DNA of 32,280 nt, taken from assembly GCA_025965795.1 (NCBI GenBank), contig JAOPWH010000042.1:1-32280 (forward strand), in the 5' to 3' direction. The notes below the pieces were generated by a model. The model saw only the letters and a list, made by a program, of their open reading frames with translations, was not told the origin of the DNA and ran no database searches. Shown piece by piece: positions 1 to 9,063 of this stretch (position 1 is its first letter; the number at the start of each line of letters is the position of its first letter). The position numbers and the translations under genes are program-made. This DNA comes from Blastococcus sp. Its GTDB lineage: Bacteria > Actinomycetota > Actinomycetes > Mycobacteriales > Geodermatophilaceae.

Positions 1-377
1 GGCGGGGCGACCGCCGCGCCGAGCGCCAGTCCGGCGGCGAGGGTCGCGCCCGGCACCCACAGCTCGAAGCCGATGCCGATCAGCAGGGCGGTGCCGAACA
101 CGAGCAGGACCGACAGGCTCACCACGGTGCGCAGATTGCGGCGGATCGCCAGCAGCGAGGCGTCCAGCGCGGCGCTGTAGAGCAGTGGCGGCAGCACCAG
201 CGTGAGCACCAGGTCGGGATCGAGGCCGATGTTCGGTCCCGGCAGCAGCGCGTAGACGATGCCGAGGACGGTCAGCAGTGCCGCCGCCGGCAGTCCGGTC
301 CGGTCGGCGACCCAGCGGACGACCACGAGCACGCCGATCGCCCCCAGGACCAGCATCAGAACCGTCTGGATCTCCAC
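1..377 (-). CDS. Na+/H+ (cation:proton) antiporter, N-terminal part, truncated by window edge
   Basis: Minus-strand translation VEIQTVLMLVLGAIGVLVVVRWVADRTGLPAAALLTVLGIVYALLPGPNIGLDPDLVLTLVLPPLLYSAALDASLLAIRRNLRTVV..., typical of the CPA1 antiporter N-terminus; GTG start at 377; open to the window edge. Confidence 0.8.
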   Translation of the reverse strand, partial: MEIQTVLMLVLGAIGVLVVVRWVADRTGLPAAALLTVLGIVYALLPGPNIGLDPDLVLTLVLPPLLYSAALDASLLAIRRNLRTVVSLSVLLVFGTALLIGIGFELWVPGATLAAGLALGAAVAP

Positions 378-518
378 CGGGTCAGTGTCCTCGAGGCCCT
401 GCGCGGCCCGACGCTGGTGGGTGTTCGCGGGCGCGCGCCGGTTCGCACGGAAGGGAATGCCGTGTCATGGTCGTCTGCGGGTCGGCTCCGGCCCGGTCCG
501 ACCGGCCGGAAGGCGTGC

Positions 519-1106
519 ATGAAGCAGCACCTCACAGACCGGATCCGTTTCCTGCAGGCGTTCGCGGCCAACCCCCGGCAGGTCGGGGCGGTTCTGCCGA
601 CGTCACGGCGGGCCGTGCGCGACATGCTCGACCTCGCCGACGTGCCGGGTGCCGATCTCGTCGTCGAACTGGGTGCGGGCACCGGCGTGCAGACGGGGGA
701 GATCCTGGCGCGGCTGAAGCCCGGGGCCCGGCTCGTCGCGCTCGAGATCGATCCGAAGCTCGTGGAGATCCTCACCGGGCGCTACGACGATCCTCGGCTG
801 CAGGTGGTGTGCGACTCCGCGGAGAATCTCGCCGACCACCTCGACGGCGCGACCGCCGACGTCTGCGTCTGCGCCCTCCCCTTCACGTCGCTGCCGCCGG
901 CCCTGCGGCGGCGCATCCTCGACGTCCTGCCGGCCGCCGTGGGCGACAGCGGAACGGCGGTGGTGATCCAGTACTCGCCCCTGATCGAGGGAGAGCTGCG
1001 GAAGCGGTTCCCGTCGGTGCGACGCCGGATGTCCTTCCTCAACGTGCCGCCGGCGTTCCTGTTCGCCTGCACCCGGGACGACGACCCGGCGCAGGCGTCG
1101 GCCTGA
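519..1106 (+). CDS. class I SAM-dependent methyltransferase (phospholipid N-methyltransferase-like)
   Basis: MKQHLTDRIRFLQAFAANPRQVGAVLPTSRR...VVELGAGTGVQTGEIL; motif I E-x-GxGxG; ATG at 519 chosen over the longer ORF start at 417. Confidence 0.8.
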   Translation: MKQHLTDRIRFLQAFAANPRQVGAVLPTSRRAVRDMLDLADVPGADLVVELGAGTGVQTGEILARLKPGARLVALEIDPKLVEILTGRYDDPRLQVVCDSAENLADHLDGATADVCVCALPFTSLPPALRRRILDVLPAAVGDSGTAVVIQYSPLIEGELRKRFPSVRRRMSFLNVPPAFLFACTRDDDPAQASA

Positions 1107-1189
1107 CCGGACCACCCTGCGGCTGAACGTGCCGGGGATGTTCGGGAACCCGTCACATGGCCGACACCTGCGGCGCTCATCCTGTGGGC

Positions 1190-1429
1190 ATGACCGCCAG
1201 CCTGTTCGTGACAGCGACGCCGGTTCTCTCGGTCGGACGCGCCGGCCCTGAGGACGACGGTCACGTGGTCACGGCCGAGGTGCCGGTGATCCACGCCGTG
1301 GCGCGACCGGTGGTCGACGGCCTGGAGTCGTCGGTCTGTGGACTGCTGGTCACCGCGATCGCCGCCCGCGACTGGCTGACCGTCCGTGACGCGTCTCGGT
1401 GCGAGGAGTGCGCCCGAATCGCCGGCTGA
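1190..1429 (+). CDS. small hypothetical protein with C-terminal CxxC
   Basis: ORF 1157..1429, probable start ATG 1190; MTASLFVTATPVLSVGRAG...DASRCEECARIAG; followed 9 nt downstream by a hairpin. Confidence 0.5.
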   Translation: MTASLFVTATPVLSVGRAGPEDDGHVVTAEVPVIHAVARPVVDGLESSVCGLLVTAIAARDWLTVRDASRCEECARIAG

Positions 1430-1438
1430 TGTCGCCGC

Positions 1439-1454
1439 GCCGCCGTCAGGCGGC
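1439..1454 (+). terminator. candidate hairpin GCCGCC-gtca-GGCGGC downstream of the small ORF
   Basis: 6-bp perfect stem, 4-nt loop, directly after the stop at 1427-1429; no U-tract. Confidence 0.3.
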
Positions 1455-1591
1455 ACGCAGGAGACGGCTCCGGGCCGATCGACCGGTGCTTCGATCCCGT
1501 CGGGGAGGGTGTGGCAGGTCCTGGTCGATCCCGCCCCGTGGCCCGGTGCATCACGGGACGTCGATCGAGCGCTGACCGGAGACCCGACGGG

Positions 1592-3277
1592 CTAGGCGTC
1601 GACGACCACGGGGATGATCATCGGGCTGCGCCGGTAGGTCTTGTGCGCCCAGTTGCCGACGGCGCGCGAGATCAGCTGCTCCAGTTGGACGGCCGTGCCC
1701 ACGCCCTCGTCGGCAGCGCGCGCGAGGGCCTGCTCGATCAGCGGGACGACGGTCTTGAACGTGGCGTCGTCGTGCACGAAGCCCCGCGCCAGGAAGTCCG
1801 GCGGCTCCACCAGGCGGCCGGTGTCGGCGTCGACGATGGCCACCACGGTGATCACGCCCTCCTCGGCCAGCATGCGCCGGTCCTTCAGGGACGCCTCGGT
1901 GGCCCCGCCCACCGTCATGCCGTCGACGTAGACGTTGCCTGCGGGCACCTTGCCGGTGATCGAGGCGCGGCCGTCGATCAGGTCGACCACGACGCCGTCC
2001 TCGGCGATGACCACCCGGCTCGGGTCGACGCCGGTGCGGATCGCCAGGTCGCCGTTCGCGCGCAGGTGCCGCCACTCGCCGTGCACCGGCATGACGTTGC
2101 GCGGCTGGACGAGGTTGTAGCAGTAGACGAGCTCACCGGCGCTCGCGTGACCGGAGACGTGCACCTTCGCGTTGCCCTTGTGCACGACGTTCGCGCCCCA
2201 GCGGGTCAGCTCGTTGATCACCCGGTAGATGGCGTTCTCGTTGCCCGGGATGAGCGAGCTGGCCAGCAGGACCGTGTCGCCCTCGGTGATCCGGATGACG
2301 TGGTCGCGGTTGGCCATGCGGGACAGCGCCGCCATCGGCTCACCCTGTGAGCCCGTGCAGATCAGGCACACCTTGTTCGCCGGCAGCTTCTCCAACTGCT
2401 TCATGTCCACGATCAGGCCCTGGGGCACGTTCAGGTAGCCGAGGTCGCGGGCGATCCCCATGTTCCGCACCATCGACCGGCCGACGAAGGCCACCTTGCG
2501 GCCGTGTGCGTGCGCAGTGTCGAGGACCTGCTGGATGCGGTGCACGTGGCTGGCGAAGCTCGACACGATGACCCGTTTGGGCGCCTTGCGGAACGCCGTC
2601 TCGATCGCGGGGACGAGGTCGCCCTCCGACATCGTGAAGCCGGGGACCTCCGCGTTCGTCGAGTCGGTCAGGAAGAGGTCGACGCCCTCCTCGCCCAGCC
2701 GGGCGAAGCCGCGCAGGTCGGTGATCCGGCGGTCGAGGGGGAACTGGTCCATCTTGAAGTCGCCGGTGTGCAGTACCAGCCCGGCCGCGGTGCGGATGGC
2801 GACGGCGAGCGCGTCGGGGATCGAGTGGTTGACCGCCAGGAACTCCAGCTCGAACGGGCCGAACCGCAGCTCGTCGCCTTCGGCCACCTGCCGGGTGACC
2901 GGCTTGATGCGGTGCTCCTTGAGCTTGGCGTCGATGAACGCCAGCGTCAGCTTCGAGCCGACGAGCGGGATGTCGGCCCGCTCGCGCAGCAGGTAGGGCA
3001 CTCCGCCGATGTGGTCCTCGTGCCCGTGGGTCAGCACGATCGCGACGACGTCGTCGAGCCGGTCCCGGAAGGACGTGAAGTCGGGAAGGATCACGTCGAT
3101 CCCGGGCTGGTGCTCCTCCGGGAACAGCACCCCGCAGTCGACGATCAGCAGCTTGCCGGCGTGCTCGAAGACCGTCATGTTGCGGCCGATCTCGCCGAGG
3201 CCGCCGAGGGCGACCACCCGCAGACCGCCGTCGGCCAGCGCCGGGGGGGTTCGCAGTTCGGGGTGCGCGTGGCTCAT
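1592..3277 (-). CDS. rnj: ribonuclease J
   Basis: 561 aa; metallo-beta-lactamase HGHEDHIGG motif, beta-CASP and C-terminal RNase J domain (VHVSGHASAGELVYCYNLVQPRNVMPVHGEWRHLRAN). Confidence 0.95.
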   Translation of the reverse strand: MSHAHPELRTPPALADGGLRVVALGGLGEIGRNMTVFEHAGKLLIVDCGVLFPEEHQPGIDVILPDFTSFRDRLDDVVAIVLTHGHEDHIGGVPYLLRERADIPLVGSKLTLAFIDAKLKEHRIKPVTRQVAEGDELRFGPFELEFLAVNHSIPDALAVAIRTAAGLVLHTGDFKMDQFPLDRRITDLRGFARLGEEGVDLFLTDSTNAEVPGFTMSEGDLVPAIETAFRKAPKRVIVSSFASHVHRIQQVLDTAHAHGRKVAFVGRSMVRNMGIARDLGYLNVPQGLIVDMKQLEKLPANKVCLICTGSQGEPMAALSRMANRDHVIRITEGDTVLLASSLIPGNENAIYRVINELTRWGANVVHKGNAKVHVSGHASAGELVYCYNLVQPRNVMPVHGEWRHLRANGDLAIRTGVDPSRVVIAEDGVVVDLIDGRASITGKVPAGNVYVDGMTVGGATEASLKDRRMLAEEGVITVVAIVDADTGRLVEPPDFLARGFVHDDATFKTVVPLIEQALARAADEGVGTAVQLEQLISRAVGNWAHKTYRRSPMIIPVVVDA

Positions 3278-3715
3278 GGGTCCTCACGCTACGGCGGGCC
3301 GCCGACCGTTCCGGTAGCTACCCGGCCAACCAGCTCGGTTCGGGACCCGCCGGGAAGGGATCGACGCCGCCCCGCAGACCCCTCACCATGCCTTTCCGAC
3401 TCCACTACGTTCCCGTATCTGCCGAAGCAGGCCGGGCGGCGATGCCGCCCGACCCTCGCCGCAGCCGCCGCCGGCATGGCCCGAACAGAGCCGGCACGAC
3501 GGCAGCGCCGGTGATCGGCAGCAGCCGGAGGGCCGTGGTCGACGGCGCGCCCCGGAGCATCCGTCACCGACCGCGCCCGAGCTGCCGGTCGTCGTCACCA
3601 CGGACGAGACGGCGGGGGCGCCGAAGTTCGTGCCGGAGATGAAGGCGGAGGTGACCGAGGCGGCCGGCCGGGCCGTCATCGAGCAGAGGGCGGCGATGGC
3701 CATGTCCGCCTCCTG

Positions 3716-3764
3716 GGTTCGTAAGGCGAACTGCGCTCCTGCACGATTGGTTCGTCAAGTGAAC
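3716..3764. promoter_or_regulatory. tandem HxlR-type operator candidates GGTTCGTAAGGCGAAC (3716-3731) and GGTTCGTCAAGTGAAC (3749-3764)
   Basis: Two dyads 33 bp apart start-to-start (GTTCG/CGAAC and GGTTC/GAACC), sharing 13/16 positions, immediately upstream of the HxlR gene. Confidence 0.6.
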
Positions 3765-3788
3765 CCAGCAGGGTTTATGCTCCCGTGC

Positions 3789-4256
3789 GTGAGCGAAGCC
3801 TCCTGGGACCGGTCCGGCTGCTCGGTCGCGGGCACGCTGGCCGTGGTCGGGGAGAAGTGGAGCCTGCTCGTGCTGCGCGAGGCCTTCCTCGGCGTGCGCC
3901 GGTTCGCCGACCTCCAGCGCACCCTGGGAGCTCCGAAGGCGGTGCTCAGCGACCGCCTCGCCACGCTGGTCGAGCAGGGCGTCCTCACCCGCGTGCCCTA
4001 CCAGGCCGAGGGCGAGCGCCAGCGGCACGAGTACCGGCTCACGCCCAAGGGTCGCGACCTCTATCCCACCCTGGTCGCCCTCATGCAGTGGGGCGACCGC
4101 TACCTGGCCGACGGTGGGGTGGCCCCGCTCGAGCTGCGGCACGGCGACTGCGGTGCACCCGTGACGCTGCAGCTGGTGTGCGCGGAAGGCCACCGGCTGA
4201 CCGGTCCCCGTGAGGTGCATCCCGTGCCGCGGAGCACCGCCGCGTCGGCGGGCTAG
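3789..4256 (+). CDS. HxlR family winged-helix transcriptional regulator
   Basis: CSVAGTLAVVGEKWSLLVLREAFLGVRRFADLQRTLGAPKAVLSDRLATLVEQGVLTRVPYQ...; GTG 3789 (alternative ATG 3777), preceded by a -10-like TATGCT at 3776-3781. Confidence 0.9.
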   Translation: MSEASWDRSGCSVAGTLAVVGEKWSLLVLREAFLGVRRFADLQRTLGAPKAVLSDRLATLVEQGVLTRVPYQAEGERQRHEYRLTPKGRDLYPTLVALMQWGDRYLADGGVAPLELRHGDCGAPVTLQLVCAEGHRLTGPREVHPVPRSTAASAG

Positions 4257-4702
4257 CGCCCCTGTCGCGACCGGTAGCGCTCGGCGCGTCTCGATGCCGC
4301 GGCGCGCCGCCGCACCCCGTCAGCCGTCTCCCGCGCCTGGGCGCTGCGGTGCCGCGTGGCCTCCGCGGTTCCGGCGGGATAGCCGGCCCGCTTCACGCGG
4401 TTCTCGGTGGTCTCCGACATGTAGGCCGTCGAGAAGAAGAGGGCGAGCAGGATTCCGCCGAGCGCGGCCATGCCCCGGATCCAGAACTCGCCGGGTACGA
4501 GCAGGAGCACCAGCCCGATCGGCACCGCCAGCTGGACGGCGGCCCGCAGGAGGTGACGGAGCGCCCAGGTCCGCGTCGTCGTGTCGTGCAGCACCCAGGG
4601 GCTGAACCGGGCCGGCAGCCGGCCGCCGAGGGCGTACCAGAGCCAGTGCAGGACGTCGGGTCGCGGGACGGGCGCGGAGGAGTCGGCGGTCTCGGTCGAC
4701 AT
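4253..4702 (-). CDS. DUF5313-like membrane protein
   Basis: 149 aa with two central TM segments; PDVLHWLWYALGGRLPARFSPWVLHDTTTRTWALRHLLR; family name recalled, not searched. Confidence 0.65.
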   Translation of the reverse strand: MSTETADSSAPVPRPDVLHWLWYALGGRLPARFSPWVLHDTTTRTWALRHLLRAAVQLAVPIGLVLLLVPGEFWIRGMAALGGILLALFFSTAYMSETTENRVKRAGYPAGTAEATRHRSAQARETADGVRRRAAASRRAERYRSRQGR

Positions 4703-5196
4703 CAGCGGGCTCCCGCCTCGTCGGCCGTCGGTTCGAGGGCGTGCTGCGCGGCTTCGATCATCCGGGTGAGCGCCTCGCGGAGTGAGGTCAGCTCGGCGAC
4801 GTCCATGCCCAACCGCGCCACGATCCCCGGCGGGATCTGCTCCGCCCGGGTGCGCAGTGACCGTCCCTGCTCGGTGAGTGCGATGGCCAGGGCGCGCTCG
4901 TCGCGGGGATCGCGGTCGCGGCGCACCAGGCCGGCCGCCTCCAGTCGCTTGACCAGCGGCGACAGGGTGCCCGGGTCGAGCTGGAGCAGGCCGCTGAGGT
5001 CCTTGACCGACACGCTGCCGTGCTGCCAGAGGGCGAGCATCACCAGGTACTGCGGATGCGTGAGACCCATGGGCTCGAGGAACGGCCGGTAGACGGCGAC
5101 GACATTGCGGGCCGCCACCGACAGCGCGAAGCAGACCTGTCGCTCCAGAGCCAGCGCGTCGGGCTCGTCGAGTACGGCCCGCTGCTGGAGAAGCAT
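4702..5196 (-). CDS. ohrR: MarR family regulator, OhrR-like (organic peroxide sensor)
   Basis: LERQVCFALSVAARNVVAVYRPFLEPMGLTHPQYLVMLALWQHGSVSVKDLSGLLQLDPGTLSPLVKRLEAAGLVRR; conserved N-terminal Cys in the (Q)xCFAL context. Confidence 0.8.
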   Translation of the reverse strand: MLLQQRAVLDEPDALALERQVCFALSVAARNVVAVYRPFLEPMGLTHPQYLVMLALWQHGSVSVKDLSGLLQLDPGTLSPLVKRLEAAGLVRRDRDPRDERALAIALTEQGRSLRTRAEQIPPGIVARLGMDVAELTSLREALTRMIEAAQHALEPTADEAGAR

Positions 5197-5208
5197 GTAG
5201 TTAGCGTA

Positions 5209-5227
5209 CCAATCATTGGCCCACCAA
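5209..5227. promoter_or_regulatory. OhrR operator candidate: CCAATCATTGG (5209-5219) overlapping TTGGCCCACCAA (5216-5227)
   Basis: Two overlapping perfect dyads just upstream of a -10-like TACGCT (minus strand, 5208-5203) and of the ohrR ATG. Confidence 0.55.
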
Positions 5228-5255
5228 CCGTTGTGATCCAGGTGACCCGTGGGCC

Positions 5256-6083
5256 TCAGGACCAGGGCGTGAGGGGCCGGGGGAGGCGCTCGCCGTCGAC
5301 GACGAGATCGACCTTCTCGTTCAGGAAACACACCAGGCCGGCGATCCGTGGGTTCTCCGGGATCGGCGACGGATAGCTCCAGACGAGGTCGGGGACGACG
5401 CGGTCCTCCACCCGCACCGACCACCACCGGGCCACGCCCTTGTACGGGCACACCGACACCGTCTGCGTCGGAACGAGCTCCACCAGCACGTCCTCAGGCG
5501 GCAGGTAGTACCGCGGCGGCAGCGTGGTCTCGAACAGCAGCAGGGGCGTCGTCGACTCGGCGAGCAGTGAACCGTCCAGCTCGACCCGCACGTGCCTCGA
5601 GCTCGGTGCCACGTCGACGCGCTTGTGCGGATCGCGGGCGTGGGCCATGAGCGGTTCGTCCTCCTCGAACCAGCGCAGTCCCTTCCAGGAGAAGGTGACC
5701 AGCCCGGCCAGCGCCGACAACGCCTCGGGTGGGGATCCGTGCATCCAGGCGCCACGTTCCACTCGGCGGTCCGCGCCCTGCACGGTCCACCAGGTGACGC
5801 CGGCCTCGTCCACCACCGGGTCGACCAGCATCCCGGGCCGGACGTCGTCCCACGGCAGGAAGTAGGTGGGCAGGAACGAGCCCGGCAGCCGCCCGGGGCC
5901 GTACTGCACGTACAGCATCGCCCGTCGGCTGTCGGCGACCAGCTCGTCGTCCAGCCGCACCCGGATCCACCGCCACGAGGGTTCGGCCAGCGGCCACCAC
6001 GGTGCGCCCCCCGCGAGGGCGGCCAGGCGTTCCCCCACGGCCGGTGCGTCGGTCACGCGGTCGAGCGTCCACCCGACCGTCAC
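5256..6083 (-). CDS. DUF427 domain-containing protein (two DUF427 repeats)
   Basis: SRRAMLYVQYGPGRLPGSFLPTYFLPWDDVR... and a second copy LLLFETTLPPRYYLPPEDVLVELVPTQTVSVCPYKGVARWWSV; start approximate (GTG 6083). Confidence 0.8.
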   Translation of the reverse strand: MTVGWTLDRVTDAPAVGERLAALAGGAPWWPLAEPSWRWIRVRLDDELVADSRRAMLYVQYGPGRLPGSFLPTYFLPWDDVRPGMLVDPVVDEAGVTWWTVQGADRRVERGAWMHGSPPEALSALAGLVTFSWKGLRWFEEDEPLMAHARDPHKRVDVAPSSRHVRVELDGSLLAESTTPLLLFETTLPPRYYLPPEDVLVELVPTQTVSVCPYKGVARWWSVRVEDRVVPDLVWSYPSPIPENPRIAGLVCFLNEKVDLVVDGERLPRPLTPWS

Positions 6084-6129
6084 GCGGCACAACCTCCCCG
6101 GTCGCGGCCGTGTGGAACGAACGGGCCGA

Positions 6130-8700
6130 TCAGAACGGCAGCAGGTGTCGCAGCCGCTTCGTGAGTCGCAGGAGGTGGCCGCTGCCGAACGCGTACCCAC
6201 CCACGCCGGCCAGCCGGGCGAGATCCGGCAGCCGGCCGACGTTGCGCAGGAACAGGTCCTGCGGTTTCTCCGCGCCGATGGCGAGCAGCTCCCTGATGCC
6301 GGGCCGGAGGTCCACGTCGGGTCCGAAGGCGGCGGGGGTGGGGTCCTTCTCGGGAGGTCCGTCCGAGAGCTCCTTCAGGACGGGAAGCTCCTGCCGGAGG
6401 ATGCGGTCGTGCAGCAGCCGGACGATCTCGGCCCGGACCTCGTCGGGCGAGCTGTCGGCCGCGGGGCCGTAGACCTCCCGGAGGGCCGGGATGGGATCGG
6501 GGCGCCCAGGGTCGGCGGCCCGCGAGGTGGCGACGTCGACCAGTGACCGGGCCGCGTCCATCCGTCCCCAGGTCCAGTCGTTGAGCCGCCACCGCGCACT
6601 GAGGAAGGCGCCGAAATTGCTGATCTGGTTGCCGGCGAGCTTCGCCCCCACGGGCAGGCGGTCCTCGTCGGGGGCGGGTGGCTCCGGATGGGCGAGCCCC
6701 AGGGCCGTCATCGTCCGTCGCATGAGCGAGGGCGCGGGCATGAGGTTCAGCACCAGCTCGCTCTGGTTGCGGGCGGAGATCATGTGGAAGCGGACATTGG
6801 TCGTCTCGGCGAGCGGGTCGGAGCGCAGCGGGCCGGTCAGCAGCTCGACCGCGGCGAGGACGGCTTCGGTGGCCGCGTGCGCCTCCGGCTCGTTCCGGGC
6901 AGCGCCCACGAGGCAGCCGATGAACGCCCGGTTCTCGCGGTCCGTCGCGGCGGCAGCCAGTGCCTGCGCCTGCTGGACGAGTTCGTCCCAGAGTTCCTTG
7001 CGCTCCGGCCAGTTCCGCTCCGGTGGGTCCTCCGGTGCCCACACCGTCTGCCGGATCATGTCCACGAGCTGCCCGTCGTCCGCGACCGGTCGGGCCTTCG
7101 GGCCGGCGGCCAGTGCGCGGTCGGCCCGCGCGATCACGAGCTCGATCTTCGTGCGGACGTCGTACAGCGCGTCCTTGATCGGCAGACCGGCGTCGTCGAG
7201 CTCGCGGGCCGCGTCGAGGAGCACCGAGACCGTGCGCGCCAGGGACTGGGGCGAGCGCAGCCGGTGCAGCAGGCCGGCCAGCCGCTCGACGGGTGGACCG
7301 CCTTCGACGTCCGCGCCCAGGACGAGCTGCCTGCCGACCCGGGGCAGCCGTCGCAGGAGCGGCACCTGGGCCGCGTCCAGCGGATCGCGGGTGACGCCGG
7401 CGAAGCTCAGCGGATCGGCCCCGAAGACCGGCAGGGGATCGATCCACAGTGCCCGGATGCGGGCCGCCTCCATGGCGCCGGCCCGGTCGCGGTACGAGTC
7501 GGCCGAGGCGAGCGCGCGCTCGTACAGGGCCGTCATGAACTGGGGCAGCGTCTCGTTGGTGGGCACCTGACCGAGCGCGTACTCGAGGACCTGCTGGAGG
7601 CCCTGCCGTCCCCGCGTGTCGCCGTTGAGCCGCTCGAGGGCGTCGAGGTCGTCGGCCAGCCGCTCGGTGCCGCCCTGCAGGTCGCGGGCCCGGTCGATCG
7701 TGTCCAGCATGTCGGGCCGCGCTGCGGTGGGCTTCTCGGGCCGCCCGAAGGGGATGGGCTGCAGATACAGCAGCCAGCGGTCGACGACGCGGTCGGCCGG
7801 GGCGGCGGCGATGGAGCGGACCGCCCACGCCACCGGGATGTTGTCCAGCACTCCGCCGTCGATGACGAAGTCGCGATCGAGGCCGTCTCCACCCACGGGG
7901 CGGGATTCGCTGTAGGAGCCGTAGTGCGTGGGTGGGAGCGGGAACTCCAGTGGCCGGCCCTCGGCCGCCGGAGTTCTGCTCGTGGGAGCGAAACCGATGC
8001 TCGCCGGCTCGAAGGCGCCGGGGAACGACGACGTCGCGCGGGCCGCGTACGCCACTCGATCCAGCGCGGCGAGGTCCGCCTCACCGGCGGTGCCGGCCCC
8101 GAAGCCGGTCAGTTCGTCGTCGTGGTGGTCGGAGGAGCTCCCGGGACGGCTCTGGAAGCGGAACCACGCCCGGTTCCGGCCCTCCACGATGGGCGGGCCC
8201 AGGTCCTGGTACCGGGTGCGTTCGGTCGGGGTGAACAGGGTGCAGGTCAGGATCGCGTCGAGCCGCGGGATGTCGGTGGGCCGGTCCTCGACGGGCGCCG
8301 GCACGAGCGTCTTGAGCTTCGGCGCGAGCTGACCGTAGAAGCCGCGGTCGCCGTCCAGCGGCGACACGGGCGGACGGGTTCCCTCGCGACGGACCAGCTT
8401 GCCGAGGTCACCGAGCTGCAGCCAGAGGTTCCGGATGCGCTGGTCGAAGCGGACGCCGTGGACGACGCTGACGCCCATCAGCACGCTGTTCAGCCCGCCG
8501 GCGCTGGCTCCGGCGACCACGTCGACGGCCACCGATCCGTAGCCGTTCGCCTCGAGGAGGCGGCGATAGATCGGGTCGCCGCCGTTCTCGAGCGACCGAC
8601 GGAGGCTGTCGATCTCGCTGCAGGCGCCCCCCATCCAGACGGCGAGGCTCACTCCGCCGCGCATGCCGAGGGCGAGCCGCAGCTCGGGCTTGGCGGTCAT
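6130..8700 (-). CDS. patatin-like phospholipase family protein (about 856 aa)
   Basis: MTAKPELRLALGMRGGVSLAVWMGGACSEID..., GASAGG nucleophile elbow (GxSxG), FVIDGGVLDNIPV (DGG catalytic Asp); start ATG 8700 rather than 9162. Confidence 0.85.
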   Translation of the reverse strand: MTAKPELRLALGMRGGVSLAVWMGGACSEIDSLRRSLENGGDPIYRRLLEANGYGSVAVDVVAGASAGGLNSVLMGVSVVHGVRFDQRIRNLWLQLGDLGKLVRREGTRPPVSPLDGDRGFYGQLAPKLKTLVPAPVEDRPTDIPRLDAILTCTLFTPTERTRYQDLGPPIVEGRNRAWFRFQSRPGSSSDHHDDELTGFGAGTAGEADLAALDRVAYAARATSSFPGAFEPASIGFAPTSRTPAAEGRPLEFPLPPTHYGSYSESRPVGGDGLDRDFVIDGGVLDNIPVAWAVRSIAAAPADRVVDRWLLYLQPIPFGRPEKPTAARPDMLDTIDRARDLQGGTERLADDLDALERLNGDTRGRQGLQQVLEYALGQVPTNETLPQFMTALYERALASADSYRDRAGAMEAARIRALWIDPLPVFGADPLSFAGVTRDPLDAAQVPLLRRLPRVGRQLVLGADVEGGPPVERLAGLLHRLRSPQSLARTVSVLLDAARELDDAGLPIKDALYDVRTKIELVIARADRALAAGPKARPVADDGQLVDMIRQTVWAPEDPPERNWPERKELWDELVQQAQALAAAATDRENRAFIGCLVGAARNEPEAHAATEAVLAAVELLTGPLRSDPLAETTNVRFHMISARNQSELVLNLMPAPSLMRRTMTALGLAHPEPPAPDEDRLPVGAKLAGNQISNFGAFLSARWRLNDWTWGRMDAARSLVDVATSRAADPGRPDPIPALREVYGPAADSSPDEVRAEIVRLLHDRILRQELPVLKELSDGPPEKDPTPAAFGPDVDLRPGIRELLAIGAEKPQDLFLRNVGRLPDLARLAGVGGYAFGSGHLLRLTKRLRHLLPF

Positions 8701-9063
8701 GGCGACCAGAGGCCCGCGCGGGGACCGCCAGTCGTCCGGACGGTCGGCTGGAATGCGCCAGGCATGAGCCCCCCAGTACCAGTTCCTCGGTGCGGTCGAT
8801 CGGCGGCCGAGGGCATGGTGTCGAACTCCGGCACCCCGCAGTACGGCTGTCGCCGTCCCCCGCCCGGCTTTGTCCGGCCGACCGGACGGCCCCCGGTAGT
8901 CGTGACGCTCAGTCGCCGAGGGGATGCGCAGGGCCCGCACGTGTCCTCGGCCGATGAGTTCCGGACCGGGCGCCCGTCCTTCCCCCGACGGGAGCGATGA
9001 TCTGCCCGGAAGCCACCGCGCGTCGGGCGTACCGGCCGTCCACCACCACCAGGAGGCACCGCG

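Noticed and set aside
6688-9000. Plus-strand ORF of 770 aa
   Set aside because: Antisense shadow of the patatin-like gene; its composition is R/G/D/V-rich with no recognisable domains, typical of GC-rich shadow ORFs.
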